From positions 62,001 through 126,000 of the forward strand of contig NZ_BANX01000003.1 of NCBI RefSeq assembly GCF_000334455.1: 64,000 bases of DNA, given 5' to 3'. The translations under genes and the position numbers were made by a program. This stretch comes from Gordonia soli NBRC 108243. GTDB lineage: Bacteria; Actinomycetota; Actinomycetes; Mycobacteriales; Mycobacteriaceae. Numbering within the stretch: the first letter of the stretch is position 1; every line of letters begins with the position of its first letter. Under the pieces are notes generated by a model that was not told the origin of the DNA, ran no database searches, and saw nothing but the letters and a program-made list of their open reading frames with translations. Shown piece after piece: positions 34,521 through 44,011 of the stretch.

Positions 34521-35768
34521 ATGAGTTCCCGCGCGGACCAGCCCGCTCCCTCGTCCACGGCATCGACCGTCGGCTCCCGTCGCCGGACGTCGGGGGGCCT
34601 CGCATTCGTGTCCGTGGTCCTCGCCTTCGCGGTGGTGATGATGGGTACCACGCTCCCCACCCCGCTGTATGCGATCTATTCCGGCGAGCTCGGGTTCGGC
34701 GTCCTCACCACCACCATCATCTTCGCCGTCTACGCCGCGGGCGTGATCGCCGCGCTGATCCTGTTCGGTCGATGGTCCGACGTCGTCGGCCGCCGACCGC
34801 TGCTGATCGCGGGGGCGCTCTTCTCGATCGCGAGCGCCGTCGTCTTCCTCACCGCCGGACCGATCTGGCAACTGATGCTCGGACGGGTGCTGTCGGGTGT
34901 GTCGGCAGGGATCTACGCGGGAGCCGCAACCGCGGCGGTCATCGAGTTGGCCCCGGCCTCGTGGCGCTCACGCGCTCCGGCGATCGCGACCGCGGCCAAC
35001 ATCGGCGGACTCGGTCTCGGACCGCTGGTGGCCGGGCTGCTCGCCGAGTACGGTCCGGCGCCGCTGCGCACACCGTTCATCGTCGACCTCGTACTGCTCG
35101 CCGTGGTCGGCGTCGGGATCTGGTTCGTCTCGGAGTCGGTGGATGTGACACCGGGTGCGCGGCCGTCGGTCCAGCGACTGTCGGTCCCCGCGGAGATGCG
35201 CGGTGTCTTCACCCGCGCGTCGATCGCCGCCTTCGCCGGTTTCGCGGTGATGGGGTCGTTCACCGGCGTCGCACCGTCGTTCGTGTCGCAGATCATCGGC
35301 ATCGACAGTCACGCGGTCGCAGGCATCCTCGTCGCGATCCTCTTCCTCTCGTCGACGATCGCGCAGATCGTCGGTCGGTCGGTGCCCACCGAACGCGCGT
35401 TGATCATCGGTTGCTCGCTGCTGGTGGCCGGCGTGCTGGTGCTGATCGGCGGACTCGTCGCGAAGTCGTTCGTGGTGCTGGTCCTCGGCGCCGTCATCAG
35501 CGGTGCCGGTCAAGGACTCTCGTTCAGCAAGGGCCTGGCGGCGGTGGTCGGCGCCAGCCCGGAGCATCGCCGCGCCGAGGTCACCTCCACCTACTTCGTC
35601 GTCGCCTACGTCGCGATCTCGCTACCGATCGTCGGTCAGGGCTTCGCGGCCGCGCACTGGGGTCTGCAGACCGCGGGCGAGGTGCTCAACAGCGCGGTCG
35701 CAGTGCTCGCCCTCCTTGCGCTGGTGTGGACGATCATCGAGGCCCGACGGACACCTGCCGACGCCTGA
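34521..35768 (+). CDS. MFS transporter
   Basis: The 415-residue, 12-TM product is read from ATG 34521 (MSSRADQPAP). Motif A is GRWSDVVGRRPLL between TM2 and TM3, and motif-C-like sequences (ANIGGLGLGPLVAGLLAEYG) appear in TM5, typical of drug:H+ antiporters. It lies downstream of the FAD monooxygenase in the same direction. It ends 1 bp from the convergent malQ stop. Confidence 0.87.
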   Translation: MSSRADQPAPSSTASTVGSRRRTSGGLAFVSVVLAFAVVMMGTTLPTPLYAIYSGELGFGVLTTTIIFAVYAAGVIAALILFGRWSDVVGRRPLLIAGALFSIASAVVFLTAGPIWQLMLGRVLSGVSAGIYAGAATAAVIELAPASWRSRAPAIATAANIGGLGLGPLVAGLLAEYGPAPLRTPFIVDLVLLAVVGVGIWFVSESVDVTPGARPSVQRLSVPAEMRGVFTRASIAAFAGFAVMGSFTGVAPSFVSQIIGIDSHAVAGILVAILFLSSTIAQIVGRSVPTERALIIGCSLLVAGVLVLIGGLVAKSFVVLVLGAVISGAGQGLSFSKGLAAVVGASPEHRRAEVTSTYFVVAYVAISLPIVGQGFAAAHWGLQTAGEVLNSAVAVLALLALVWTIIEARRTPADA

Positions 35769-35769
35769 T

Positions 35770-37914
35770 TCAGCCGACGCCTGCATCCCGGAGCGCGGCG
35801 GCGAGCGACACCAGTCGTGGATGCGTGGCGAGGTCCTCGACCCCGACGGCCCGCCCTCGATCGTCGGCGAGCGGGATGCGCCAGTTCGGGTACTGGTCAC
35901 CGCCGGTGCCGGGCTGGTTCTGGATGCGCCGCTCCCCAACACCGTCGACCAACGCGACGCCGAGCAACGCAGACGGTGTCGCGGCAATAAGGCGGTAGAG
36001 CGCCTCGACCATGGCCGGATCGGTGGGCGAGGCATCGGCGGACAGCAGGCCGCGGTCGCGGGCCAGCGCCAGGATCGCGTCGCGATCCGCCTCGTCGCGG
36101 GCGCGCTCGGCTTCCTCGCCGGTCTCGAGCAGCCCCAGGCGTGAACGTAGTTCGATGTGGTCACCGGCCAGATAACCGATGGTCGGCGGCAGGTCGTGGG
36201 TGGTCACCGATGTCAGGCACAGCTGCCGGTACTCCTCCGGTGGGATCGGACCGTCGTCGCCGTGCTCGAACCACAGGATCGAGGTGCCGAGAATCCCTCG
36301 CTCGCGCAACGACTTCTGCACGATCGGCTCGAAGACTCCGAGGTCCTCGCCGATCACCACCGCATCGGCCCGCTGCGCCTCGAGTGCCAGGATGCCGATG
36401 AGGGCCTCGTGGTCGTAGTCGACGTATGTGCCGTCGGCCGGCCCCCTACCGTCGGGAATCCACCAGAGCCGGAAGAGCCCGAGGATGTGGTCGACCCGGA
36501 CACCGCCCGCGTGCCGGAGGACCGTCCGCAGCATCTCCGCGTACGGCCGATAGCCGGCCTCGGCCAACCGACGTGGATGCCAGGGCGGCTGATCCCAGCC
36601 CTGGCCCTGCTGATTGAACCCGTCCGGAGGTGCCCCGACGGTCGCGCCGCGTGCCAGGACGTCACCCAGCATCCAGATGTCGGCGCCCGTGCGATCGACG
36701 CCGACCGCGAGGTCGGTGATCACACCGATGTACATGCCCGCCGCCCGGGCGCGGTCCTGGGCCGCGGCGAGTTGCTGATCGCAGATCCACTGCAGCCAGG
36801 CGAAGAAGCGGACCCGATCGGCGTGGGCGCGACGCTCCCGGAGGACCACCTGCCGGTCGGTGAAGTCGGTCGACCACCGCGGCGAGTCGGTGCCGTACTC
36901 CTCGGCGAGTGCACACCAGGTCGCGAATCGGCGGAGTCCGCGCCCCTCGGCCTTTCGATACTCCCGGAACTCGTGCTCGCGGGCATCATCGAGCGGGACC
37001 GACCAGATCAGTTCGAGGGCACGGAGCTTCGCCCGGTAGACCTTGTTGCGCTTGATCTTCCGGATCGAGGTGTTCTCCGCGGCCAGTGTCTTCGCGAGTT
37101 TGCGGACACGTCGACGCGCCCGTGGTCCCAGACGCGCCACCTCCGGGATGTCGAGGATGCTGATGTAGATCGGATTGACGAACCGCCGCGTGGTCGGCAG
37201 GTACGGTGATGCCTCGATCGGTGGCCGTGGCTGGGCCGCGTGTACCGGGTTGATCTGCACGAAGTCAGCGCCGTGACGCCGCGCCGCGATCTCCGCCATG
37301 GCACCGAGATCACCGAAGTCGCCGATCCCCCAGGACTTCTGGGAGCGAATCGAGTACAGCTGAACGGCCAGGCCCCATCGCTGACGATCGGTGAGCCGGT
37401 CGGCGGTGTCTAGTCGGCGCGGGGTGACGATGAGGTCGCATTCGGCGTGCCGGTCCGTGACCGGATCGCGCGCACTGAGCCGGTGGTACCCGGGTGGTAG
37501 ATCGACCGGGACGGAGAATGTCGCACGCCCGAGCAGGACCCCGTCCACATCGTTCGGTTCGACCCGGACCTGCCGTTGGGTGGGCGTGAGCGAGACACCG
37601 TTCTCGGTCGTGATGATCACATGGACCGGGTGCCCCTCGGGCACGTGGACGATCACGTCCGCATCGACGTCGCCCTCGGTCGTCACCACCACCGGCGGCA
37701 CGAACGACCGCCACTCGGCGAGTTCGGCATCTCGGCGCGACGCCGCGATCTCATCGTCGGTGGTGGCCGGGACGCCGAGGGAACCGAGCACCGCGACAAG
37801 CGTTTCCGCACCCACCGGATGATCGAGCTGATCCCAGCCGACATAGCTGGTTGCCACCCCGTGCGCGCGCGCCAGTGCCCGCAGATCGGCGTCGGCGCCG
37901 TCGTCGATGCTCAC
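35770..37914 (-). CDS. malQ: 4-alpha-glucanotransferase (amylomaltase) MalQ
   Basis: The 714-residue product has the usual actinobacterial N-terminal extension and then a GH77 barrel. The catalytic nucleophile Asp is in GVRVDHILGLFRLWWIP, the acid/base Glu in VIGEDLGVF and the third acid in TSVTTHDLPPTIGYLAGDH. WGIGDFGDLGAMAEIA and INPVHAAQPRP are further family blocks. It transfers maltodextrin segments between alpha-1,4-glucans in glycogen/maltodextrin turnover. No other glycogen genes are close. Confidence 0.95.
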   Translation of the reverse strand: MSIDDGADADLRALARAHGVATSYVGWDQLDHPVGAETLVAVLGSLGVPATTDDEIAASRRDAELAEWRSFVPPVVVTTEGDVDADVIVHVPEGHPVHVIITTENGVSLTPTQRQVRVEPNDVDGVLLGRATFSVPVDLPPGYHRLSARDPVTDRHAECDLIVTPRRLDTADRLTDRQRWGLAVQLYSIRSQKSWGIGDFGDLGAMAEIAARRHGADFVQINPVHAAQPRPPIEASPYLPTTRRFVNPIYISILDIPEVARLGPRARRRVRKLAKTLAAENTSIRKIKRNKVYRAKLRALELIWSVPLDDAREHEFREYRKAEGRGLRRFATWCALAEEYGTDSPRWSTDFTDRQVVLRERRAHADRVRFFAWLQWICDQQLAAAQDRARAAGMYIGVITDLAVGVDRTGADIWMLGDVLARGATVGAPPDGFNQQGQGWDQPPWHPRRLAEAGYRPYAEMLRTVLRHAGGVRVDHILGLFRLWWIPDGRGPADGTYVDYDHEALIGILALEAQRADAVVIGEDLGVFEPIVQKSLRERGILGTSILWFEHGDDGPIPPEEYRQLCLTSVTTHDLPPTIGYLAGDHIELRSRLGLLETGEEAERARDEADRDAILALARDRGLLSADASPTDPAMVEALYRLIAATPSALLGVALVDGVGERRIQNQPGTGGDQYPNWRIPLADDRGRAVGVEDLATHPRLVSLAAALRDAGVG

Positions 37915-37991
37915 CGCTCCATGGTGACAGTTTCCGCGGCTGGCCGCGCGGGAAGGACGGCCACCTACCGCTCAGGCGACACGACCGTGGC

Positions 37992-39263
37992 TCAGGAATA
38001 CCAGTCGACGGCCAACGGCTGGTCACCACGCAGAAGGTATGCGCCGACCTGCCGTCGCTTGTAGGCGACCGGGTCGTGAAGGCTCTGGGTGCGCAGATCC
38101 CGCCAGAACCGGTCGAGTTCGTAGCGGCGGGCGGTGGCTCGGGCGCCGACGAGTTCGAAGATGGTGGTGGTCACCTCGATGCCGGTCTCCACCGCAACCG
38201 TCTTGACCGCGGAGAGCAGCGCGGCCAGCTCTGCACGGCGTTCCGGCGTGATCGAGTTCGGGTCGTCCAGAGCGGCACTGACCTTTGCCGACGCCTCGCG
38301 CAAGAGGGCCTCGGCTGCGAGCAGATGCGACTGCAGGCCGCCGAAACCGTCCAGCACATGGGGTTCGTCGATGGCGCGCTCGTACTCCGAGTGCAGCCAC
38401 GACCGCGAGTTCTCGGTGACGTACTCCACGGCACGGTCCAGCGCGCCGCGCGCGAGCGACACGTAGAAGGTCGGCATCAGGGTCTGCGAGGTCAGTCCGG
38501 GCGTCAGGTTGGCGTTCTGTGGCTGGAACTGCTTGTCGGCGAATCCGATCGCCTCGGTCCACGCCACCTCGACACCCTCGATCCGCGCTGAACCGCTCCC
38601 CGTCGAACGCTGACCCAGGGTGTCCCAGTCGTCGCCGTAGATGATGCCCGACTGCTGCGTGTCGGCGAGGACGAAGAACACGTCGCCACCGTCGATGGCG
38701 ACGCCGATGACCACACGATCGGATACCGGGAGTCCGGTGTTGAACTGCTTGCCACCGTGCAAGATCAGGTGGTCGCCCTCGTCCGTGGCTGCGATCGCGT
38801 CGTCGCGGAAGTTCGCGATACCCGCCAGCAGCTGGCGGTTCACGGTCACCTCACGCTCCCACCGCTCCCGCTGTTCAGGGGTACCGAAGGAACGGAACAG
38901 CCAGAAGTAGGCGTAGTGCCATCCGAGGATGTTCGCGATCGATCCCTCGACCTTGGCGAACTCGGCGACGACGTCGAGAACCGTGGCCCAGTCCGCGTTC
39001 CCGCCCCCGTGCTCGACCGGTCCCTGCAGCCCGATCAGCCCGGCACGCCGAATCCACTCGACCTCCTGCACCGGGTTCGCGGCCTCGGTGTCGCGGGCCA
39101 GCGAGGTCGTGCCGACCAGCGCTGCGGCCTCTGCTGCGCGGGTGATCCACCCCTCACGCGTGGAGGGAACGGGACCCTCCCACGAGGCGAGGGTCGCCTC
39201 GATGTCGGGGCGGTGCGCAGTGGGCGCGGCCGGAGCTGCCTGGTCGATCGTGTTCGTGGTCAT
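37992..39263 (-). CDS. DszC/SfnB-type flavin-dependent monooxygenase (acyl-CoA dehydrogenase fold)
   Basis: The 423-residue product has the ACAD fold: helical N-terminus (GLIGLQGPVEHGGGNADWATVLDVVAEFAKVEGSIANILGWHYAYF), beta middle (GGKQFNTGLPVSDRVVIG, IIYGDDWDTLGQRSTGSGSARIEGVEV) and C-terminal bundle (FELVGARATARRYELDRFWRDLRTQSLHDPVAYK). The last block closely resembles dibenzothiophene monooxygenase DszC, and the catalytic Glu of true acyl-CoA dehydrogenases is not evident. DszC-like enzymes oxygenate organosulfur compounds with FMNH2 from a separate reductase. No reductase gene is adjacent. The start at 39263 has GAGGAGA upstream. A LysR gene lies just upstream on the same strand. Confidence 0.85.
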   Translation of the reverse strand: MTTNTIDQAAPAAPTAHRPDIEATLASWEGPVPSTREGWITRAAEAAALVGTTSLARDTEAANPVQEVEWIRRAGLIGLQGPVEHGGGNADWATVLDVVAEFAKVEGSIANILGWHYAYFWLFRSFGTPEQRERWEREVTVNRQLLAGIANFRDDAIAATDEGDHLILHGGKQFNTGLPVSDRVVIGVAIDGGDVFFVLADTQQSGIIYGDDWDTLGQRSTGSGSARIEGVEVAWTEAIGFADKQFQPQNANLTPGLTSQTLMPTFYVSLARGALDRAVEYVTENSRSWLHSEYERAIDEPHVLDGFGGLQSHLLAAEALLREASAKVSAALDDPNSITPERRAELAALLSAVKTVAVETGIEVTTTIFELVGARATARRYELDRFWRDLRTQSLHDPVAYKRRQVGAYLLRGDQPLAVDWYS

Positions 39264-39388
39264 CGGAGTTCGTCTCCTCGTGCTCGGTTCGTCGGTGCAA
39301 GCGAGCGTAGGAACCCGTATGTCGTCTCGGCCAGTGCGCATTTCCGATGTCCCCCATCGGGATTCCCGATGGGGTCGGTCTGCGCTGG

Positions 39389-40324
39389 TCAGCGCGTTGC
39401 GGCTGCCGCCGCGCCTTGCGGTCGTGGCGGCGGAAAAGGACTGTCGCGCGGCGGATGCGGACCAGCGGCGTGCGCGTCGAGCAGTGCGCGCGTCACCCGG
39501 TGCGCGATCCGCACGTCGGCCGGGTCGAGGCCGTCGCGGGTCACCAGATGTACCCCGATCTCGCCGGCAGGCGGTAACCCCGACACCTCCACCAGCCCGT
39601 CCGGCGGCTCGGCGGAAGACGGGAGCAGTGCGACGCCGAGACCTGCTCGCGCCGCGCTGATCACGGCATCCAGGGTCGAACCTGCCGCCTGCACCCGAGC
39701 ATCGCGACGGTCGTCATGCAGACGTTGCAGGGCACGTTCGCGGATACCGCAGCGCCCGTCGAAGGCCACCAGCGGCAGCGTCGACTCGCCCAGCAAGCGG
39801 GTCAGTGCGGCGGGTGCGGCGACCCATCGCAATCCCAGATCGCCCACGCGGTCACCCGGGGCCGTCGCCGACGACGTCGCGAGGATGACCGCCAGATCGA
39901 GTTCCGCCCTGGCCACCGCATCGACCAATTCCCATGAGCGGTCCAGATTGAACGAGATGTCCGATCCGGGATGCGCCTCCCGGAATCCCGCCAGCAGTTG
40001 TGGGAGCAACCGATCGGCGGCGTGCTCGGTACATCCGATGGCCAGGGCCGGCGTCGTCGGGGCGTCGAATCGCCCGATCAGTGCATCGTGCGCGTCCAGC
40101 AGGAGCTGCGCGCCGTGCACGAAGTCGTGCCCGTCCGGGGTCAGCGTCTGGCCGCGGTGATCGCGCAGGAACAACGGTCGGCCCACCCGGTTCTCGACCG
40201 CGCGGACATGGTGGCTGACCGTCGACTGGCTGATGTGCAGTGCGCGTGCAGCGCGGGTGAATCCGCCGTGGTCGACCACGGCGATCACCGTCGCGACGTG
40301 ACCGAGGTTCAGCGACTCTGCCAT
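39389..40324 (-). CDS. LysR-family transcriptional regulator
   Basis: The 311-residue product has an N-terminal HTH (NLGHVATVIAVVDHGGFTRAARALHISQSTVSHHVRAVENRVG) and an effector domain (LAIGCTEHAADRLLPQLLAGFREAHPG; ARAGLGVALLPSSA). The C-terminus is Pro-rich. The start at 40324 is the first Met before the HTH. It precedes the DszC-like gene in the same direction by 125 bp, so it may regulate that gene, perhaps as a sulfur-status regulator; that role is inference. Confidence 0.88.
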   Translation of the reverse strand: MAESLNLGHVATVIAVVDHGGFTRAARALHISQSTVSHHVRAVENRVGRPLFLRDHRGQTLTPDGHDFVHGAQLLLDAHDALIGRFDAPTTPALAIGCTEHAADRLLPQLLAGFREAHPGSDISFNLDRSWELVDAVARAELDLAVILATSSATAPGDRVGDLGLRWVAAPAALTRLLGESTLPLVAFDGRCGIRERALQRLHDDRRDARVQAAGSTLDAVISAARAGLGVALLPSSAEPPDGLVEVSGLPPAGEIGVHLVTRDGLDPADVRIAHRVTRALLDAHAAGPHPPRDSPFPPPRPQGAAAAATR

Positions 40325-40481
40325 GGGGGCCTCCAGACGCGGCCGCGCGCACGACACCGCCGTGCCTACAGGGTGACGACTGATGGCCCGGAGACCACCG
40401 ATCCTGCCTGCGCTGATTCTTTGTCTGGGCCGGCCCGGTGTGGGTGGCTATGGTGCCCGCCCGCTGCCGCGCTAGACGTGG

Positions 40482-41855
40482 TCAGAAGAAGAGGTCGCGC
40501 TCCCGGACCGCGGCGGTGGCCGCCACGCTAATCGCCGCGGTGAGCACCAAGTATCCGGCTGCCAGCCAGGGCGCCCCGGCAGTCGCGCCGATCAGTGCGG
40601 TCAGGATCAGCGGTGTCAGGCCGGACGCGTAGATGCCCGAGAACTGGTACACCACCGACAGCCCCGTGTACCGCACCTCGGTCGGGTAGAGACTCGCGAA
40701 GAACGTTCCCTGGGCCCCGTAGAACAGCGCATGGACGATGCCGAACACCAACACCAGACCGACCGTGAACCAGACCAGGCTCTGGGTGCCGAACAGCCAG
40801 AACACCGGATAGACCGCCAGCCCGTAGGCCGCGATCCCGGTGAGGTACACGGTCTTCGGGCGGAAATGGTCGGTGAGCAGCCCCGAGAACGGCAGCAGCA
40901 CGGCCATCACGGCGGCGGCGATGCTCACCGACACCAGTACCGGCACCTTCTCGAGACCGAGCTCGCTGGTGGCGTAGACGATTGCGAAGACACCCCACGT
41001 GTTGAACGCCGACCCCTCGCCCCAGCGTGCGAGCAGTCCGAGCACGGTGTTGCGGGTGTTCGGCGGCAGCGCCACCTCGCGCAGCGGTACCGCCGACGTC
41101 CGTGAGAGTCGATCGACCTCGCGGAAGGCCGGGGTCTCGTCGACCTTGAGCCGGACGACGAACCCGACCACCACAAGGATGATGCTGAGCAGGAACGCGA
41201 TCCGCCAGCCGTAGGCGAGAAAAGCGTCGTCGTCGAACACCGTCTGGAGGACGGCGAAGACCGAGGTCCCCAGTGCCAGCCCGAGCGCGAGACCGATCTG
41301 CGGGATGCTGCCGAAGAGTCCGCGCCGGCGTCGGGGACTGTGCTCGACGGCCAGCAGGACAGCACCCGCCCATTCGCCACCGAGCGCGAATCCCTGCACG
41401 ATCCGCAGGAGCAACAACAGGATCGGGGCGACCACGCCGACCTGCGCCGCGGTCGGCAGAACTCCCATCAGGGCGGTCGCCACACCCATCAGCACCATCG
41501 TCAGTGCCAGCGTCCGCTTACGACCGATGCGGTCTCCGATGTGGCCGAAGACCACGCCGCCGATGGGCCGCACCAGGAATCCGACGGCGAAGGTCGCGAA
41601 CGAGAGCAGCGTCCCGACGAACGAGCTCTGGTCGGGGAAGAACTGGGTGTTGAACACCAGGCCGGCCGCGGTCGCGTAGAGGAAGAAGTCGTACCACTCG
41701 ATGGTCGTACCGAGCAGACTCGCCGCGACGACGGTCCGCAACCGCGACCGTCGTTCCGATTCGGTCTCGTCGGGTACGAGGGCATCGGTATCGGGGCCGG
41801 CATCGGGGACGGTGGTCCCGCCGGGCACGCCGGAGCGGGTCAGACTGGTGGCCAT
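40482..41855 (-). CDS. MHS-family MFS transporter
   Basis: The 457-residue, 12-TM product begins at ATG 41855. The metabolite:H+ symporter signature is clear: LLGTTIEWYDFFLYATAAGLVF in TM1, RPIGGVVFGHIGDRIGRKRTLALTMVLMGVATALMGVLP, and FALGGEWAGAVLLAVEHSP. The family imports organic acids or zwitterions (citrate, proline/betaine, shikimate, alpha-ketoglutarate). The substrate is not deducible. A hairpin separates it from the upstream OYE gene, so it is probably a separate transcript. Confidence 0.92.
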   Translation of the reverse strand: MATSLTRSGVPGGTTVPDAGPDTDALVPDETESERRSRLRTVVAASLLGTTIEWYDFFLYATAAGLVFNTQFFPDQSSFVGTLLSFATFAVGFLVRPIGGVVFGHIGDRIGRKRTLALTMVLMGVATALMGVLPTAAQVGVVAPILLLLLRIVQGFALGGEWAGAVLLAVEHSPRRRRGLFGSIPQIGLALGLALGTSVFAVLQTVFDDDAFLAYGWRIAFLLSIILVVVGFVVRLKVDETPAFREVDRLSRTSAVPLREVALPPNTRNTVLGLLARWGEGSAFNTWGVFAIVYATSELGLEKVPVLVSVSIAAAVMAVLLPFSGLLTDHFRPKTVYLTGIAAYGLAVYPVFWLFGTQSLVWFTVGLVLVFGIVHALFYGAQGTFFASLYPTEVRYTGLSVVYQFSGIYASGLTPLILTALIGATAGAPWLAAGYLVLTAAISVAATAAVRERDLFF

Positions 41856-41937
41856 AAGAGACCGAAGGTAGTGACGTGCTCCCGGCGCGGGCCAGGGTTT
41901 CACTCACGCCGAGCAGAAGGTCGCGGCCCGACGGCGG

Positions 41938-41972
41938 CGGCACCCGAGGCTCTGTGCCCACCTCGGGTGCCG
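41938..41972 (-). terminator. Hairpin terminator after the OYE gene
   Basis: A perfect 12-bp stem (41938-41949 with 41961-41972, 11-nt loop) lies 26 bp beyond the OYE stop and upstream of the MHS transporter start. It has no T tract; its location suggests it ends the NmrA-OYE transcript. Confidence 0.65.
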
Positions 41973-41997
41973 CTCATCGATGCAGATCAGCGCCTTC

Positions 41998-43107
41998 TCA
42001 GGCGAGCACCCCACGTACCGCAGGGTCGTATGCGGTGATCTCGTCGCTGCGCCCGCCGGCGTGTTTGGTGACGAACTCGGCGTCCGAGAGCAGCGCGCGA
42101 CCGATGGCGATCACGTCGAACTCCTCGTCGTCGAACAGCTCGACGACGCGCTCGAGTCCCGCCGACCCGGCTGCCACCGACCCGACGCCGCCGTCGGTGA
42201 AGACACGGTCGAGACCGACCGAACCGACCGCGATGGTCGGGACACCGGAGAGCTTGCGGGTCCAGCCGGCCAACGTCCGATGCTCGTCCGCGTCCGGGAA
42301 AGCAGGTGTGAAGAAGCGGCGCGTGGACGGGTGCAGGATGTCGACGCCGGCATCGACGAGCGCGGTCAGGATGGTCGCGAGCTCGTCGGGGGTGTCGGCG
42401 ACACGCGCCTCGTACCGCTCCGACTTCCACTGCGAGAACCGGTAGATGATCGCGAAATCGTCGCCGACGGCGGCACGAACCGCAGCGATGACCCTGGTCG
42501 GGAAGGCCAGGAGGTCGCCGTAGGCGTCGTCCCGTCGGTTGGTCTCCGACCACAGGAACGAGTCGAGCAGGTACCCATGCGCACCGTGCAACTCGAGGCC
42601 GTCGAAGCCGACCTCTTTGGCGAAGACCGCGGCGTCGGCGTATGCCGCGACGAGTCCGTCGACCTCACCGGTCGACAGTGCGCGACCCAGCGGCGCACCG
42701 TCGAGGCCGATGCCGGACGGCCCGACCGTCTCGATCTCCGGGCGGTACTTGTACTGGGCGCCGCGGCCCACGCCCATATGCCACAGCTGCGGGACGATCT
42801 TCGATCCGGACTCGTGGACCGCGTCGATCACCCCGCGCCAGCCGTCGGCCGCGTCGGAGCCCCACAGGTGCGGGACCCGGCGGCTCGCACCGACGGCGTC
42901 GTCCGGGATGAACGCTCCCTCGGTGATGATGAGTCCGACCCCGCCCGCAGCGCGTCGGCGGTAGTACTCGGCGACATCGGCCCCGGGAACGCCGTCGGGC
43001 GAGAACATCCGCGTCATCGGCGCCATGGCGAAGCGGTTCGGCAGAGTCAGCGACGGCGTCTCGAGCGGCGTCAACAGCCCGCTGATGTCGGGCGAGCCGG
43101 TGCTCAA
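41998..43107 (-). CDS. NADH:flavin oxidoreductase (old yellow enzyme family)
   Basis: The 369-residue, FMN-dependent TIM-barrel product contains NRFAMAPMTRMFSPDGVPG (N-terminal block), PQLWHMGVGR (substrate-binding region), FDGLELHGAHGYLLDSFLW (His-x-x-His pair) and AIGRALLSDAEFV. It reduces electron-poor alkenes (enones, nitroesters) with NAD(P)H. Its ATG overlaps the NmrA-like gene stop by 4 bp, so the two are an operon. Confidence 0.92.
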   Translation of the reverse strand: MSTGSPDISGLLTPLETPSLTLPNRFAMAPMTRMFSPDGVPGADVAEYYRRRAAGGVGLIITEGAFIPDDAVGASRRVPHLWGSDAADGWRGVIDAVHESGSKIVPQLWHMGVGRGAQYKYRPEIETVGPSGIGLDGAPLGRALSTGEVDGLVAAYADAAVFAKEVGFDGLELHGAHGYLLDSFLWSETNRRDDAYGDLLAFPTRVIAAVRAAVGDDFAIIYRFSQWKSERYEARVADTPDELATILTALVDAGVDILHPSTRRFFTPAFPDADEHRTLAGWTRKLSGVPTIAVGSVGLDRVFTDGGVGSVAAGSAGLERVVELFDDEEFDVIAIGRALLSDAEFVTKHAGGRSDEITAYDPAVRGVLA

Positions 43108-43751
43108 CGGATCGCCTCGGCGATCGGGGTCTCGCCGTCGTTGAACTCGATCACCTTTCGCGCGGTGTCGGGTGCCGCGAGGACCGCGGCGGCCACCTCG
43201 GCGACGTTGTCACGGCTCGCCTCGCCGCTCTCGGTTCGCTCGCCGCCGACCTGGATGCGACCGGAGCCCTTCTCGTCGGTGAGTCGACTCGGCCCCACGA
43301 TGGTCCACGCGAGCGACGACTCCTTCAGGTGCTGATCGGCCGCGGCCTTTGCCTCGGCGTATGCGTAGAACGAATTGTCCTCGGACACACCGTGGTCGGG
43401 TCCGGCTCCGAAGTACGAGACGAGGACGAATCGATCGATGCCCGCAGATGCCGCGGCGTCGGCGGCACGGATCGCCGCATCCCGGTCGACCGCGTAGGTC
43501 CGCTCGGGGTTGCCACCACCGGCACCGGCCGAGAACACGACGGCGTCGGCTCCGCCGAGCACGGACGCCAGTCCGGCGGTGTCGAGTTCGGTGATGTCGG
43601 CGACGACGGGGGTCGCTCCCGTCGCTGCGACCTCGTCGGCGTGGTCGGGATTGCGGATGATCGAGGTGACGTCGTCACCCCGCCCCGAGAGGATCTTCGC
43701 CAGTCGCAGCGCGATCTTCCCGTGTCCGCCGATGATGGCCACCTGTGTCAT
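43104..43751 (-). CDS. NmrA/SDR-type NAD(P)-binding reductase
   Basis: The 215-residue product has an N-terminal Rossmann site VAIIGGHGKIALRLAKIL and NAD(P)-dependent atypical SDR features (VVFSAGAGGG; RFVLVSYFGAG; FYAYAEAKAAADQHLKES). The YxxxK motif is present (YAEAK), so it may be catalytic. GAGGAGG is five bases before the ATG at 43751. It is first in the operon with the OYE; the pair may act on a shared quinone- or enone-type substrate. Confidence 0.85.
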   Translation of the reverse strand: MTQVAIIGGHGKIALRLAKILSGRGDDVTSIIRNPDHADEVAATGATPVVADITELDTAGLASVLGGADAVVFSAGAGGGNPERTYAVDRDAAIRAADAAASAGIDRFVLVSYFGAGPDHGVSEDNSFYAYAEAKAAADQHLKESSLAWTIVGPSRLTDEKGSGRIQVGGERTESGEASRDNVAEVAAAVLAAPDTARKVIEFNDGETPIAEAIR

Positions 43752-43934
43752 CGAGTCCTCCTCAACGTGTCGACGATGCGTGATGCGGGCGGCGGCGTCG
43801 CGTGCGGCACGCGAGCCGGATACGCCCCGTTGGATTGGAACGCGACGGTGCCCGCGAGGATTCCGTCGCCCTCCCTGACAACCGCTGACCGGCGGGTTCC
43901 GTCGACGACAACCTACTTTACAAATTACCCGCAT

Positions 43935-43971
43935 TGTCTAGACACGGGACTCGTCAACAGCTATTGTCAAC
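43935..43971. promoter_or_regulatory. Palindrome and direct repeat in the alkB promoter region
   Basis: In the 260-bp region before alkB lie a perfect 10-bp palindrome TGTCTAGACA (43935-43944) and a direct repeat of GTCAAC (43953-43958 and 43966-43971). The stretch is AT-richer than average. These are candidate operators for AlkU, the TetR protein encoded at the end of the operon, or for a carbon-source regulator. Confidence 0.45.
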
Positions 43972-44011
43972 TTCACCAGTGACCCCCGACACATCGATGG
44001 AGGCGACGACG

